Below are positions 17,216-27,149 of a stretch of 64,000 nt of DNA, one piece after another. The stretch comes from Actinomyces sp. ph3 (lineage in GTDB: Bacteria > Actinomycetota > Actinomycetes > Actinomycetales > Actinomycetaceae): positions 124,001 to 188,000 of the forward strand of contig NZ_CAGY01000001.1 of NCBI RefSeq assembly GCF_000308055.1, written 5' to 3'. The translations under genes were made by a program, and so were the position numbers. The notes beneath the pieces were generated by a model. It did not search any database and was not told the origin of the DNA. It worked only from the letters and a program-made list of their open reading frames with translations. The stretch's first letter is position 1, and each line of letters starts with the position of its first letter.

Positions 17216-17332
17216 TACTTCTCCCATCCAGGCTTTAACTGTCGGTACTGGAATTACACCAGTTCAACCGCATCGAATGATGCGGGTCGCGGACTTTCAC
17301 CGCCGGCTCGGACTTACACCGACCCCGAAGTA
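17216..17332 (-). promoter_or_regulatory. FMN riboswitch (RFN element) controlling ribXY
   Basis: On the minus strand all RFN consensus blocks are present in order: CGGGGTCGGTGTAAGTCCG, CCGGCGGTGAAAGTCCGCGA, CCC, a variable arm CGCATCATTCGATGCG, AACTGGTGTAATTCCAGTA and CCGACAGTTAAAGCCTGGATG. The closing stem P1 pairs TACTTC (17327-17332) with GAAGTA (17216-17221). No intrinsic terminator with a T run follows before the GTG at 17155, so control at translation initiation is more likely. The aptamer assignment is firm; the mechanism is inferred. Confidence 0.95.
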
Positions 17333-17370
17333 CATAGTTATTCTGGCACGCGCGGAAGCGAGTGTCATCT

Positions 17371-18036
17371 TCAGTGCATATGCGATTGCGCAAGAGAACG
17401 CAGTGTTGCAATTTCCTCAAAGGCATCGTCGGCTCGGAAGATTGCCGATCCTGCAACAAAATTTGTTGCGCCCGCGTCAGCAGCACGTTCAATAGTCTTA
17501 CGCGAGACTCCCCCATCAACTTGAATCGAGATATCCAAAGATGCTGAGGCGATGGCATCCCGCGTTCGTTGGATCTTTGGAAGCATCGATTCAAGGAAAC
17601 TTTGACCGCCGAAACCTGGTTCAACCGTCATAATCAAGATCATGTCGAATTCCGGCAAAATATCGACGTAGGGCGCGATGTCTGTCGAAGGCTTGAGCGC
17701 AAGAGCAGCACGGGCACCCAGACGTCGGATTTCCCGAGCCGTGCGGATCGGTGCGGAAGCGGCCTCGGCATGGAAGGTGACCGACGCACAACCGGCTTCT
17801 GCGTACGCAGGTGCCCACCGATCTGGATCTTCAATCATCAGGTGAGCATCAATGGGCAAGATGCCAGTGTTGACGCAGGCCTCCACGACGGGAAGACCCC
17901 ACGTGAGGTTCGGGACAAAGTGATTGTCCATGACATCTACATGAGCGATATCAGCACTGGAAATCTTTTTCAGTTCGTCCTCAAGTCTGGCAATATCGCA
18001 ATTAAGAATCGAAGGCGAAATGAGCGGCGTGGTCAT
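17371..18036 (-). CDS. rpe: Ribulose-phosphate 3-epimerase
   Basis: Interconverts ribulose 5-phosphate and xylulose 5-phosphate in the pentose phosphate pathway. The TIM-barrel protein has 221 aa with signature motifs [37 protein letters not shown] and [12 protein letters not shown], then the phosphate-binding VDGGVS and [11 protein letters not shown]. The metal-ligand His and Asp and the catalytic Asp are visible. Its ATG overlaps the rsmB stop by ATGA. It is the last gene of the priA-fmt-rsmB-rpe string. Confidence 0.96.
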   Translation of the reverse strand: MTTPLISPSILNCDIARLEDELKKISSADIAHVDVMDNHFVPNLTWGLPVVEACVNTGILPIDAHLMIEDPDRWAPAYAEAGCASVTFHAEAASAPIRTAREIRRLGARAALALKPSTDIAPYVDILPEFDMILIMTVEPGFGGQSFLESMLPKIQRTRDAIASASLDISIQVDGGVSRKTIERAADAGATNFVAGSAIFRADDAFEEIATLRSLAQSHMH

Positions 18037-19508
18037 GAGAGCTCCTGAGCTACTGGAAGTTTTCGGAGAGCAGCAATAAACATAAGATCAGTTTCGTTAC
18101 GGTGTTCCCAAAGCTGAATTGTTCGAGCAGCAATTCCTTCTGCTTGCGGAAGGTTAAGGGGCCTGGGAGTAATTTGCGAGGCCACAGGATGCAGATCCAC
18201 CAGCTCGACATGTCCCGTGGAGAGAACACGTGAAATCTGATCGAGAGTTTCCTGCACTACCGGCGAGCAGGTGATGTAAACAGTCACTCCCCCAGGCCTG
18301 GTCAATTCGATTCCTCGATCGAGTAGCTCCGCCTGAAGGGAAACCAACTGCGAGACATCATCTTGATTTCTGCGCCAACGTGATTCCGGTCGACGACGCA
18401 TCGATCCAAGGCCAGAGCACGGCGCATCAATAATGACACGGTCGAAAGACTCTAAAGCCCAGCGTGTGCCCTCACCGCCAAAGCGTGTTCCATCGGAACA
18501 CACGACTTCAGTGTTATCAAGGAGTTCGAGGGTCTTTTCGACGAGTCGCGCTCGATGAGAGTGCACCTCGTTGGCGACAAGCTGAGCGCCTCGTTCAACA
18601 CCTAATGAAGCGACCAGCGCCGCTTTACCTCCGGGACCTGCGCAAAGGTCGAGCCAGCTCTGATCTTTCCCCGTCACGGGGACTTGAGCTGCCAAAATCC
18701 CGGCTAGTTGAGAACCCTCATCCTGAACCGCTGCTCGTCTCTGCCTGATTGCAGGAATACGGGCTGGATCCCCGGACTCGAGAAGAACAGCGTAGGGAGA
18801 TACCTCGCCATCAGCGATACGAGTTCGCAAGTGATCAAGACACTGATCAGCAAGTTCATCAACCTCAATGAGGCTTGGGCGTGCGACGAGAGAAACGTAG
18901 GGTGCCTGGTTGTTAGCAGCCAGAAGCTCCGTAATCTCTTCACTGGAACAACCATTGGCAACGAGCGCACGACAATATTCCTCGACCATCCATTGCGGAT
19001 GAGAGTATTCGATCGCCAGGCGTTCTGATTCCGGAAGTTCATTCAAAGCTTCCTGCCTTGCCTCGTCACCCTCACGGATCACAGAACGCAAAACAGCATT
19101 AATGAACTTTGCTGGACCGGCACTGAGATACTGCCGCGAAAGATCAACGGTTTGCGAAACCGCAGCATGGTCGGGAACCCGCATGCGCAGCAACTGATAA
19201 ACGCCAAGACGCAGGATATCGACGATGCCGCCTTCGATATCGGAAAGCGGACGGGAAGAGTTTCGAGAGATCACCCAATCAAGGAATCCCTGTTCGCGTA
19301 GGGTGCCGTAGGTGAGTTCAACAGCGAAAGCTCGGTCACGTTGATCGAGATGCGCCTGTCCTTCAAAAGATTTCAGAACTTTTGGAAGAACCAGATTTGC
19401 GTAGGCATCCTCATTGCGCACCAGTGTTAGGACCTCGAAGGCAACCTGGCGGGCAGGATCCGCTTCGCGGAAGGAACGATATCCATCGGAATAACGGTGA
19501 GTTGCCAT
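18033..19508 (-). CDS. rsmB: 16S rRNA (cytosine-967-C5)-methyltransferase RsmB
   Basis: SAM-dependent m5C methyltransferase of the small ribosomal RNA. The 491-aa protein carries an N-terminal NusB-like RNA-binding domain (about residues 15-150, [22 protein letters not shown]) and a C-terminal Rossmann methyltransferase domain with the SAM motif [15 protein letters not shown]. Both cysteines of the family are present: DAPCSGLG and VYITCSPVV. It overlaps the fmt stop by one base (TGATG) and rpe by four. Confidence 0.95.
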   Translation of the reverse strand: MATHRYSDGYRSFREADPARQVAFEVLTLVRNEDAYANLVLPKVLKSFEGQAHLDQRDRAFAVELTYGTLREQGFLDWVISRNSSRPLSDIEGGIVDILRLGVYQLLRMRVPDHAAVSQTVDLSRQYLSAGPAKFINAVLRSVIREGDEARQEALNELPESERLAIEYSHPQWMVEEYCRALVANGCSSEEITELLAANNQAPYVSLVARPSLIEVDELADQCLDHLRTRIADGEVSPYAVLLESGDPARIPAIRQRRAAVQDEGSQLAGILAAQVPVTGKDQSWLDLCAGPGGKAALVASLGVERGAQLVANEVHSHRARLVEKTLELLDNTEVVCSDGTRFGGEGTRWALESFDRVIIDAPCSGLGSMRRRPESRWRRNQDDVSQLVSLQAELLDRGIELTRPGGVTVYITCSPVVQETLDQISRVLSTGHVELVDLHPVASQITPRPLNLPQAEGIAARTIQLWEHRNETDLMFIAALRKLPVAQELS

Positions 19509-20458
19509 CAGAGCGCTATCCCTTCACCGAGTCGAGCATCACTGTCCAATCGGGCGCCGCGTGCCCATGCAGCTGCATCCATCCATTTTTTCCCGGCAGG
19601 AGCAACCTGACCAAGCTCGAGACAGAAGTCCGTGCAACCAACAAGGACGCTCTTCTTCGAAACGATGAGACGGCCAGGGCCGGGGGTGGGAACATCGGTC
19701 AAAGAAACCTTACCTAGCTTGAGTCGTTGCCCACGAAACTCCGTATATGCACCTGGGCTGGGAATCACTGCGCGGATTCTCAGCCACGTCTGGCGGGCAC
19801 TCTCATCAAAGGAGACAGCACCATCACTGGGTTCCAAGCGCCGGGCATAGCTGAGTTCCACACCCTCTGGTACGACTTGTGGTTGTGCAAGAGCTTGTCC
19901 GGCCTCAATTGCATTCACCACATCGACAACTTGCTGAGCGCCTAAACGCGCCATCTCATCGAGGAGCTCACCGCTGGTCTGATCGGCGATCTCGACCTTT
20001 TTGCGAGAAAAAACGGGACCCGTATCCAACCCCTCTTCTAGCTGGAAAACGCTAGATGCAGTTTCATTCAACCCCGAAAGGATTGCCCACTGCACGGGAG
20101 CTGCACCACGGAAGAATGGCAGATCTGAGAAATGAAGATTGAGCCAACCATGCGGAAGAGCCTCAAGCACACGCAGAGGAATCAGAGCGCCATAGGCGAC
20201 GACAACCGCGATATCAGCATTCCACGCACGAATGCGGTCCAAGGCCTCGTCTCCTTTAAGAGACGAGGTTTCGAAGAGATCAATTCCAGCTTCACTTGCA
20301 CGCTGCGCAATGGGCGATGGGACTAGATGGCGCCCACGACCGCTCTTTGCTGGAGGACGAGTAATAACGCCAACGACCTCATGTGGCGAGGAAATCAGGG
20401 CTTCAAGGGTCGGTAACGCCGGCTCAGGGGTACCTGCAAAAACAATACGCACGCTCAT
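19508..20458 (-). CDS. fmt: Methionyl-tRNA formyltransferase
   Basis: Formylates initiator Met-tRNA using 10-formyltetrahydrofolate. The protein is 316 aa. The N-terminal Rossmann-like domain shows VFAGTPEPALPTLEAL, the catalytic region AYGALIPLRVLEALPHGWLNLHFSDLPFFRGAAPVQWA (Asn and His of the family conserved) and the C-terminal tRNA-binding domain beginning about residue 205. It starts 15 bp after the priA stop and is co-directional with it, the common priA-fmt-rsmB order. Confidence 0.96.
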   Translation of the reverse strand: MSVRIVFAGTPEPALPTLEALISSPHEVVGVITRPPAKSGRGRHLVPSPIAQRASEAGIDLFETSSLKGDEALDRIRAWNADIAVVVAYGALIPLRVLEALPHGWLNLHFSDLPFFRGAAPVQWAILSGLNETASSVFQLEEGLDTGPVFSRKKVEIADQTSGELLDEMARLGAQQVVDVVNAIEAGQALAQPQVVPEGVELSYARRLEPSDGAVSFDESARQTWLRIRAVIPSPGAYTEFRGQRLKLGKVSLTDVPTPGPGRLIVSKKSVLVGCTDFCLELGQVAPAGKKWMDAAAWARGARLDSDARLGEGIAL

Positions 20459-20473
20459 AGTGTATCGGCTTGT

Positions 20474-22441
20474 CTAGAACAGCTCAGGAGGATTTAAGGT
20501 GAGGCGAAGCGGATAGCGTTTACGTGCCGAACGCACACCATTACGTTCGCGAAGTACTTGTGCGAGTTGAGGATAATCAGCTGTCGCACAGCGAATAAGA
20601 GCGCGCCGGTCATCCGGACGATGACCGATCTTTCCAACCGAAGGCGCATCAACAATACCGATTAGCTCTGCAGGGAGATCCTGACAAAAAGCATTCACTT
20701 GGTCAAGAGGTCCGTCGATTGCAACGATTGATGCAGTTGGTGGGAAACGAAGAACCTTGCGTTCATCAAGAAGCTGTTGAATATAGTCTTCGGGACTCCA
20801 TCTAATGAGTGCCTGCGCAAGCGCGTGTTCGACCCCAGTAGAGACCCATATTCGAGCGTGAGGACGGGTCAGTGCGCCGGCATTCAGCCACCTGCGCAGC
20901 GCTTCTTCTGGGGCCCACATCTCGGGCCTCGAGGCAAGCGCCGCAGCTGAGGGGATAATTACTGCCGCGTAGCCGTCCTGAGCTTTGGGCTCCACGCCAG
21001 GAGTAGAGACAATTATCCGTGCTTCGGGACCAACACGCGGACGCGTTTCGTCATTCGCTTGAGTGATGGTTAAGGGAATTTGAGGGAAAGAACGACCGAT
21101 TTCTTCGCCGATGCGCTCAGAGCCAAGGCGCCACCATTTAAGGGTTGTCCCCTGGCATTTAAGGCACGACCAATTCTCGGTCTTGCGTTCGCACCATGAA
21201 CACACTATCGAATGGTCAGCCTCTAATTGAAGCGGTCCTGAGCAGTATTCGCAGCGGGCAGGCCTTCCGCAGCGAGAACAACCGACGACAGGGATATATC
21301 CCGAATGCGCAGAAAGAATGAGAACGGGTCCCTCTTTCAATCCCGCACGAATACAGGAGAATGCATCCGGTGGTAGATAAGTAAAAGCAGACTTTCCCTG
21401 CCGCTCCTGATCAAAAGAATCAGCGACGACAAAACGTCCCGTCGATGCTCGCAATACCTCACGTTGTGGAGTAAGAGAAATCGCCCAGGAGCGTTCGACA
21501 AGATACTGCGCTTTTACCGAGCGAGAGTAGTTTCCAACAGCAAGAGCGACATGTTCAAGATGTGAACGTGCAACCGCCACGTCCAATGCATCAGTGCGCG
21601 GAGCGCGCGGTTCACGAAGATGGTCATCCCCATCGCCCCAGATAACGATCAATCCGAGGTCCTTCATGGGAAGCCACACCGCTGAACGCGTTCCAACGAT
21701 GACGCGATGCGTCCCCATCTTCGCTTGAAGGTACAAACGGTAGCGCTCGCTGGCCGTCTGCTCTGTGGTGTAAATGGGGATCGATGCGTCAAAAATCGTA
21801 GACAACGAAGAAGCTAGTTCACCGGCAACTCGAGAAGTCGGCACAACGATAAGAGCCGTCTTTCCGGCTTTCTGAACAGAAGCAATAAGATGGGCAATTT
21901 CAGATTCTGATCGTCCCGGAATTGATGTCCATACGGCGCGCGGGCACTCACCCTGACTCACATGTTCAAGAAATGCATGGCCAAGTTCAAAAGCTTCCCA
22001 GGGATCTCCCTGCCCGATCTTCAACTCAGCAGGCCTTGAGGACATTGATTCTTGCTCAACCCGTGCACGCCTTGTGGGAATGGCAATGCTCAAGACCGTA
22101 GAAGCGGTTGAGAGAAAACGCTTGCCTATGTAGGAAGCTAATTCAAAAGTCTTCGGTGAAACGACTGAAATAGTCGAAACAACATCGATAATTTCGCGGA
22201 TGGCCGCGTCGATGTTACTGCGTTTTTCACACGAAACGACCCATCCAATTCGTTTTCGTCCCGCAAGGGGAACCTGCACGATAAATCCAGTGAGATCCAT
22301 CGACTCCCATTGGGTGGGGACGAGATAATCCAGCGGGTAATCAAGGTGTGAAAGGTCAGAATCAACATAGACATGCGCAATCAACCGTGGTACATCACGG
22401 TCTGATTCAAAACCCGGAAGGGGCAACGCGTCCATCACCAT
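20474..22441 (-). CDS. priA: Primosomal protein N' (PriA), ATPase-degenerate actinobacterial form
   Basis: Replication-restart factor homologue of 655 aa. The N-terminal DNA-binding domain (about 20-115) and the zinc-binding cysteines (VGCSRCGRPARCEYC, CSWCERKTENWSCLKC) are kept. Walker A is not recognisable: the equivalent stretch reads RSESEIAHLIASVQKAGKTA. The DEEH box is replaced by WGDGDDHLREPRAP. Loss of the ATPase motifs is typical of actinobacterial PriA, so it probably acts as a structural loader or zinc protein, not a helicase. It lies between VKOR and fmt. Confidence 0.88.
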   Translation of the reverse strand: MVMDALPLPGFESDRDVPRLIAHVYVDSDLSHLDYPLDYLVPTQWESMDLTGFIVQVPLAGRKRIGWVVSCEKRSNIDAAIREIIDVVSTISVVSPKTFELASYIGKRFLSTASTVLSIAIPTRRARVEQESMSSRPAELKIGQGDPWEAFELGHAFLEHVSQGECPRAVWTSIPGRSESEIAHLIASVQKAGKTALIVVPTSRVAGELASSLSTIFDASIPIYTTEQTASERYRLYLQAKMGTHRVIVGTRSAVWLPMKDLGLIVIWGDGDDHLREPRAPRTDALDVAVARSHLEHVALAVGNYSRSVKAQYLVERSWAISLTPQREVLRASTGRFVVADSFDQERQGKSAFTYLPPDAFSCIRAGLKEGPVLILSAHSGYIPVVGCSRCGRPARCEYCSGPLQLEADHSIVCSWCERKTENWSCLKCQGTTLKWWRLGSERIGEEIGRSFPQIPLTITQANDETRPRVGPEARIIVSTPGVEPKAQDGYAAVIIPSAAALASRPEMWAPEEALRRWLNAGALTRPHARIWVSTGVEHALAQALIRWSPEDYIQQLLDERKVLRFPPTASIVAIDGPLDQVNAFCQDLPAELIGIVDAPSVGKIGHRPDDRRALIRCATADYPQLAQVLRERNGVRSARKRYPLRLTLNPPELF

Positions 22442-22496
22442 ACACCTAGTTCAACACATTGAACCGGCATTTGAAGACCGATTGAGCACCAACTGA

Positions 22497-23099
22497 TCAA
22501 TTACCGAAAAGTACTGAACCGTATCGCACAACGATCATCGCAAGAACAGCTGCAATAACGAGGACGACGACCAGCCAGTCTCCACCGGCCTTCATCACAG
22601 ACTTCCACCACGCAGGTGCGGGGAGTACTCCCTGAGAAATGCATACTCGTGTAAGTCCAAACCACACAAGCGTCGTCGTTATTGTGATGAGCAAACACCA
22701 AGGACACAAAACGTGAATGACGAAATACGATTGCGTGAAGAGCCAATATGCGAAGAGCAGGCCGATGGTATAGAGAGCTTCAACCCCCAGGAAATACCAT
22801 TTCGGAAAACGTACCCCTGCAATGAGAGCGAAGGAAACGGTCAAGACGACGGCCTCGAAAAAGATCCCCAAAAAGGCATTTGGGAATCCCAACACTCGAG
22901 CCTGCGGAGTGGCTGCGACCGCAGAACACGACAGAACCGAAGAAACGTCACAGCTAAATGTTCGTCCCTGATCCGCCGCCAACTGCCACGCCTCGATCGA
23001 GAGGACGAAGGACGCGCATAAACCGATGATCCCCGAAACCGCCATTTCGATGGCGGTTCCGCGGTTTATCGGGCGGGCGGCGCAAGGGGCGGCACTCAT
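22497..23099 (-). CDS. Vitamin K epoxide reductase family protein (VKOR)
   Basis: Membrane disulfide-bond-forming enzyme of 200 aa with four or five transmembrane helices. The VKOR active site CxxC is visible in [12 protein letters not shown] (fourth helix), and the loop cysteine pair in [14 protein letters not shown]. In Actinomyces a VKOR homologue reoxidises the oxidoreductase MdbA for folding of exported proteins such as pilins. It overlaps the metK stop by ATGA, an uncommon partner suggesting transcription at housekeeping level. The redox partner is not in this window, unless the FrnE-like protein at 44.4 kb serves, which is unlikely because that one looks cytosolic. Confidence 0.88.
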   Translation of the reverse strand: MSAAPCAARPINRGTAIEMAVSGIIGLCASFVLSIEAWQLAADQGRTFSCDVSSVLSCSAVAATPQARVLGFPNAFLGIFFEAVVLTVSFALIAGVRFPKWYFLGVEALYTIGLLFAYWLFTQSYFVIHVLCPWCLLITITTTLVWFGLTRVCISQGVLPAPAWWKSVMKAGGDWLVVVLVIAAVLAMIVVRYGSVLFGN

Positions 23100-24283
23100 T
23101 GAAGAATTTCCTGGAGACGAGCCACGCGATCCGTCTGCTCCCAGGGGAAAATCGGACGACCAAAGTGACCGTAAGCAGCGGTTTTCGCGTAAATCGGACG
23201 TAGAAGATCAAGGTCTTCGATGATTCCCGCAGGGCGAAGATCAAAGCACTGAGTGATGGCATCGGTAAGAACGTCATCACTCACAGTTCCGGTACCAAAG
23301 GTCTCGACATAAAGTCCGACCGGATGCGCGCGACCAATTGCATAGGCCAATTGAATCTCACAGCGCCTTGCATAGCCTGCGGCAACGATATTCTTAGCGA
23401 TCCAACGCGCCGCGTATGCAGCCGAACGGTCAACCTTTGACGGATCTTTGCCAGAGAAAGCACCGCCTCCGTGGCGAGCCATGCCTCCGTAGGTGTCAAC
23501 AATAATCTTGCGTCCGGTCAGACCGGCATCGCCAGCAGGTCCACCGATAACAAAGCGCCCAGAAGGATTAACAAGAAGCTTCATTGTTTCAGTTGAAAGC
23601 CCCAAGCCCGTCTCTTCGAGCACAGGAGAAACAACCAGTTCACGCAGTTGCTCTTCGAGTTCACTCACGCCAAGCTCGGGGTCATGCTGAGTCGAAATGA
23701 CAAGCGTATCGATCTCGCGAGGAATGCCCTGCTCATCATAAGCAAGAGTGACCTGTGTCTTTCCGTCAGGACGAAGACCATGAGCAAGTCCTTGATGGCG
23801 AACTGCAGCAAGACGCTCTGCTAGCTTGTGCGCAAGCCAAATTGGAGCAGGCATAAAATCAGGAGTTTCATCCGAGGCATAGCCGAACATCATGCCCTGG
23901 TCACCCGCGCCCTGAGCCTCACGACGATCCTCATTTGAACCGTAACGCGTCTCCAAGGAATGATCCACGCCATCTGCGATATCACTGCTTTGGGCACCAA
24001 TGGACACGGAAACACCGCAGGAAGCGCCGTCGAATCCCTTACGGGATGAGTCGTAACCGATTTCGAGGATCTGTTCGCGGACAATCTGCGGAATTTCAAC
24101 ATAAGCGTTGGTTGAAACTTCGCCGGCCACATGAACCAAACCGGTTGTCACCATTGTTTCCACAGCAACACGCGACTGAGGATCGGCCTCAAGTAGGGCG
24201 TCCAAAATCGAGTCAGAAATTCGGTCACAGACCTTATCGGGGTGACCTTCGGTTACGGATTCAGAAGTAAAGTACTTACGCAT
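23096..24283 (-). CDS. metK: S-adenosylmethionine synthetase
   Basis: Makes S-adenosylmethionine from methionine and ATP. About 395 aa, with signature motifs [25 protein letters not shown] and [22 protein letters not shown] at 24283 fits the usual family N-terminus and the spacing from GGAGG; a GTG three codons upstream (24292), overlapping the coaBC stop, is the alternative. The gene sits in the conserved mihF-gmk-rpoZ-coaBC-metK order. Confidence 0.96.
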   Translation of the reverse strand: MRKYFTSESVTEGHPDKVCDRISDSILDALLEADPQSRVAVETMVTTGLVHVAGEVSTNAYVEIPQIVREQILEIGYDSSRKGFDGASCGVSVSIGAQSSDIADGVDHSLETRYGSNEDRREAQGAGDQGMMFGYASDETPDFMPAPIWLAHKLAERLAAVRHQGLAHGLRPDGKTQVTLAYDEQGIPREIDTLVISTQHDPELGVSELEEQLRELVVSPVLEETGLGLSTETMKLLVNPSGRFVIGGPAGDAGLTGRKIIVDTYGGMARHGGGAFSGKDPSKVDRSAAYAARWIAKNIVAAGYARRCEIQLAYAIGRAHPVGLYVETFGTGTVSDDVLTDAITQCFDLRPAGIIEDLDLLRPIYAKTAAYGHFGRPIFPWEQTDRVARLQEILQ

Positions 24284-24288
24284 ATCGC

Positions 24289-25527
24289 TCACGCCTCCAT
24301 CGTATCGAACCGCTGTGAAATGAGATCAATGAGGATTCGGGCAACATCTGCCTTCGTTCCCCCACCTTGGGTCACTACCGACCCCTCTTGGTTCAGGACA
24401 TATACATAGTTGGGAACATCGCCAAATCCGATATCTGCACCCACTGCATTCACAGCAAGATAGTCCGCACCTTTACGCTTGGCTTTCGCCGCCCCATAGG
24501 ACAGTACGGTGTTTTGATCGCCGGTCTCAGCAGCAAAGCCAAGGACCACGCGTGGGCGGTCGGGAGACGAACTCACGCTGCGTAGAACATCAGTCGTTTC
24601 CGTGAGTTCGATCCGAGGTGGCGCTGATTCGTTCTCTTCTTTTTTGATTTTCGAGGCCGAGGCCGCCCGTGGGCGGTAGTCAGCAACCGCAGCCGCCATG
24701 ACCAATGCATTGCTGTGCCCAAGATGAGACATCACAGCGTCATAGACGTCTTGAGCGGAAGGAGCATCGATCACGCTGCACCCCTGAGGAATAAGAGCAG
24801 CCTCGATATTGGAAGTTATTAAAGTAACCTCGGCCCCGCGACTAAGGGCCTCGCGGGCGATTGCGATTCCCTGTCGGCCACTCGAGCGGTTACCAAGGAA
24901 GCGGACTGGATCAATCGCTTCACGAGTTCCACCGGCGGTGATCAGAATTTTCTTTCCCGCAAGGTCACCTGATACGCCATACGCTTTACGCACGTGCGCT
25001 GCGATAACCTCGGGCTCACTCATCCGACCAGCCCCGTGGTCACCGGAAGCAAGATCACCATCTTCCGGGCCGACAACGATATATCCGCGCTTCCGAAGCC
25101 GGGCAATATTCTCCTGCGTTGCGGCCGCGCGCCACATTTGCGTGTGCATAGCAGGTGCAATAACTACAGGGCAATCGCTGGCAAGAACAGTGGTTGTCAA
25201 AAGGTCATCGGCCTGACCATTCGCTATCCGAGCAATAACATCAGCTGTAGCGGGTGCAATAACAATAGCGGCACAACCCCGCGCTAACTCGACATGGTCT
25301 GCTCCCCCACCGTGAAAAACATCGGTGTTCACGCTCTCGAGGGTGAGCCCTTCCCAGGTTGCTCGCCCAACGAACTCAAGCGAAGAAGGTGTTGGAACAA
25401 CGCGGACACGGAAGCCGTCTCTTTGAAGGATTCTCAAAAGGAAAACGGCTTTATATGCAGCAATGCCCGCTGACACACCGAGAACGATGTGAGCGGGCTG
25501 CTGATCAGGCTTGGGGTGCTGACTCAA
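24289..25527 (-). CDS. coaBC: Bifunctional phosphopantothenoylcysteine decarboxylase / phosphopantothenate-cysteine ligase
   Basis: Carries out two consecutive steps of coenzyme A biosynthesis. The 412-aa protein has an N-terminal FMN-dependent CoaC domain ([44 protein letters not shown]) and a C-terminal CoaB domain ([20 protein letters not shown], then KIKKEE with the substrate-binding Lys). The probable start is TTG at 25527, overlapping the rpoZ coding end by 23 bp. The order rpoZ-coaBC-metK is conserved in actinobacteria. Confidence 0.94.
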   Translation of the reverse strand: MSQHPKPDQQPAHIVLGVSAGIAAYKAVFLLRILQRDGFRVRVVPTPSSLEFVGRATWEGLTLESVNTDVFHGGGADHVELARGCAAIVIAPATADVIARIANGQADDLLTTTVLASDCPVVIAPAMHTQMWRAAATQENIARLRKRGYIVVGPEDGDLASGDHGAGRMSEPEVIAAHVRKAYGVSGDLAGKKILITAGGTREAIDPVRFLGNRSSGRQGIAIAREALSRGAEVTLITSNIEAALIPQGCSVIDAPSAQDVYDAVMSHLGHSNALVMAAAVADYRPRAASASKIKKEENESAPPRIELTETTDVLRSVSSSPDRPRVVLGFAAETGDQNTVLSYGAAKAKRKGADYLAVNAVGADIGFGDVPNYVYVLNQEGSVVTQGGGTKADVARILIDLISQRFDTMEA

Positions 25528-25771
25528 GGGTCAACAGGCCTTCATCAATTTCACGAAGCGCGATCGCCAAGGGCTTCTCGTCGACTTCAGTTTCTACAAC
25601 AGGTCCGACGAACTGGATCATGTTCTGCTCAAGCTGGATGTTGTAGGAGTTGATCTGACGAGCACGACGGGCAGCAAAAATCACCAAGGCATACTTTGAA
25701 TCAACGTGCTCCAGCAGGTCGTCAATCGGCGGGTAGGTGATGCCTTCGGGCTGCGCAACAATTCCGGACAT
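25505..25771 (-). CDS. rpoZ: DNA-directed RNA polymerase omega subunit
   Basis: Small RNA polymerase subunit that assists beta-prime folding and assembly. The 88-aa protein contains the conserved [30 protein letters not shown] region and the C-terminal [15 protein letters not shown]. It lies between gmk and coaBC as in most actinobacteria. Its last codons overlap the coaBC start, suggesting translational coupling. Confidence 0.96.
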   Translation of the reverse strand: MSGIVAQPEGITYPPIDDLLEHVDSKYALVIFAARRARQINSYNIQLEQNMIQFVGPVVETEVDEKPLAIALREIDEGLLTLESAPQA

Positions 25772-25807
25772 GCAAATCTCTCCTGTGTAACTGGCAAGAA
25801 CCGGCTT

Positions 25808-26365
25808 CTATTCTAGCCCCATCACATGGGCTAGTTCATGGACAGCAAGCTCCAAATCATCATTAACGATGGTGACATCAAACTCATCTGCAGCTGCAAG
25901 CTCGACCTTTGCAGTACGCAAACGTCGCTCTTGTTCAGCGGGGTCTTCAGTACCGCGACCGACTAAGCGAGAGACAAGCTCTTCCCACGACGGCGGTGCG
26001 ATAAAAACAAAGCGAGCGTCCGGAAGTGATTTACGAACTTGACGCACACCAGCAACATCGATTTCGAGCAGGAAAGGCACTCCGCGTCGAACTGCACCAT
26101 CAACTGGACCACGCGGTGTTCCGTAATGATATTTCCCGTGAACGAGTGCCCACTCCAGCATTTGTTTGGAATCAATAAGCTGGGCGAACTGGTCCTCACT
26201 GACAAAGTGGTAGTGCACCCCGTCGATTTCTCCCGGTCGCGGAGGACGCGTTGTCATCGAAATCGAGAGTTCAACTTCAGGAAATAGCTCGCGTAAGCGC
26301 GCGATCACAGTTCCCTTACCAACAGCCGTGGGACCTGCAATGACAGTAACCGTAGATGAAGACAT
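25808..26365 (-). CDS. gmk: Guanylate kinase
   Basis: Phosphorylates GMP to GDP. The 185-aa protein has the P-loop AGPTAVGKGT, the GMP-binding segment SISMTTRPPRPGEIDGVHYHFVS and the lid region (RLVGRGTEDPAEQERRL). The usual Ser of the loop GPSGVGKGT is Thr here, a mild variation. It is 31 bp downstream of mihF and precedes rpoZ, the conserved order. Confidence 0.95.
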   Translation of the reverse strand: MSSSTVTVIAGPTAVGKGTVIARLRELFPEVELSISMTTRPPRPGEIDGVHYHFVSEDQFAQLIDSKQMLEWALVHGKYHYGTPRGPVDGAVRRGVPFLLEIDVAGVRQVRKSLPDARFVFIAPPSWEELVSRLVGRGTEDPAEQERRLRTAKVELAAADEFDVTIVNDDLELAVHELAHVMGLE

Positions 26366-26396
26366 GCCTGTATGCTGCCACAGCTGGCTTAAAAGT

Positions 26397-26708
26397 TCAG
26401 CCGAAGCGACGAATTAATTCTTCTCGCTGCACCTGACCAAGACCTCGAACACGCCTTGAAGGCGCAATCTTGATCTCATTCATCAATGCTTCCGCAGTAC
26501 TTACACCGACTCGAGGCAGGGCTTCCAGTAAAGAACGCACCTTCATCTTCGCGATTGCATCATCTGTTGCAGCCATGTCGATGACTTCAGACAGAGTAAT
26601 CTTTCGCGATTTGAGCGCATCCTTCACCTCAGCGCGCCGACGACGAGCGCGCGTCGCCTTCTCAAGAGCCTGGGCTCGCTGTTGCGGAGTCAGATCTGGC
26701 AGTGCCAT
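26397..26708 (-). CDS. mihF: Integration host factor, actinobacterial type (mIHF)
   Basis: Small basic nucleoid-associated protein of 103 aa, unrelated to the enterobacterial IHF fold. It shows the family helices with ARRRRAEVKDALKSRKITL and the helix-two-turn-helix LLEALPRVGVSTAEALMNEIKI, ending RGLGQVQREELIRRFG. ATG at 26708 follows AAAAAGGAG. It is the first gene of the mihF-gmk-rpoZ-coaBC-metK-VKOR-priA-fmt-rsmB-rpe string, so its promoter should lie in the gap upstream. Confidence 0.95.
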   Translation of the reverse strand: MALPDLTPQQRAQALEKATRARRRRAEVKDALKSRKITLSEVIDMAATDDAIAKMKVRSLLEALPRVGVSTAEALMNEIKIAPSRRVRGLGQVQREELIRRFG

Positions 26709-27149
26709 CTCACTACGCTCCTTTTTCTAGATTCCCCTGACAGGAATAAGCATCGCACTATTTTGATAGTTTTTGGTGCAACTGCAACCGACGATGCGCG
26801 CAACACGGGCAAAAAACGAGTGAGGACTCATTCAAAAAAACATCAATACTGATGTGCGTTTAAGAACGTGATTGCTCAGTATCCGTTTCACTGCGGGGAA
26901 ACTCTTGCCATCAATTTTGAAGTAGAAACTGCCTGTGACCTGCAGGGCGGGAAACTCTTAGAGCATCGCAAAAACAAACTGAAATCCGAACAGGTGGCTA
27001 TAGCAGGAATTAAAGAGAAGTGCGAGTGTGAAAAATTGGAACAACTTCCTTCACAGTCTTTTGTGTTAAACATCACACCCTGATTGATGTGTTCGGAGTG
27101 TCATAAACGGGGGTACCTGTAGGCACCCCCGTTTACCACTCACACTATT
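26709..27149. other. 441-bp gap between mihF and nusB
   Basis: The only sizeable stretch without a convincing gene. It should hold the mihF promoter, but I found no pair of boxes at good spacing. There is an A/T-rich part (about 26750-27080) with a small inverted repeat ACTAT-CAAA-ATAGT near 26757-26770. A 71-codon frame beginning GTG at 26868 lacks a ribosome binding site and family resemblance. The nusB terminator occupies its right end. Confidence 0.5.
27105..27134 (-). terminator. Terminator downstream of nusB
   Basis: AAACGGGGGT (27105-27114) pairs perfectly with ACCCCCGTTT (27125-27134) around a 10-base loop. It lies 15 bp beyond the nusB stop on the minus strand. There is no long T run after it, so efficiency is uncertain. 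Confidence 0.6.

Noticed and set aside
26868-27083. 71-codon plus-strand open frame in the mihF-nusB gap
   Set aside because: It starts with GTG without a ribosome binding site, has no family resemblance and is matched by a similar frame on the opposite strand; reported only as part of the gap.
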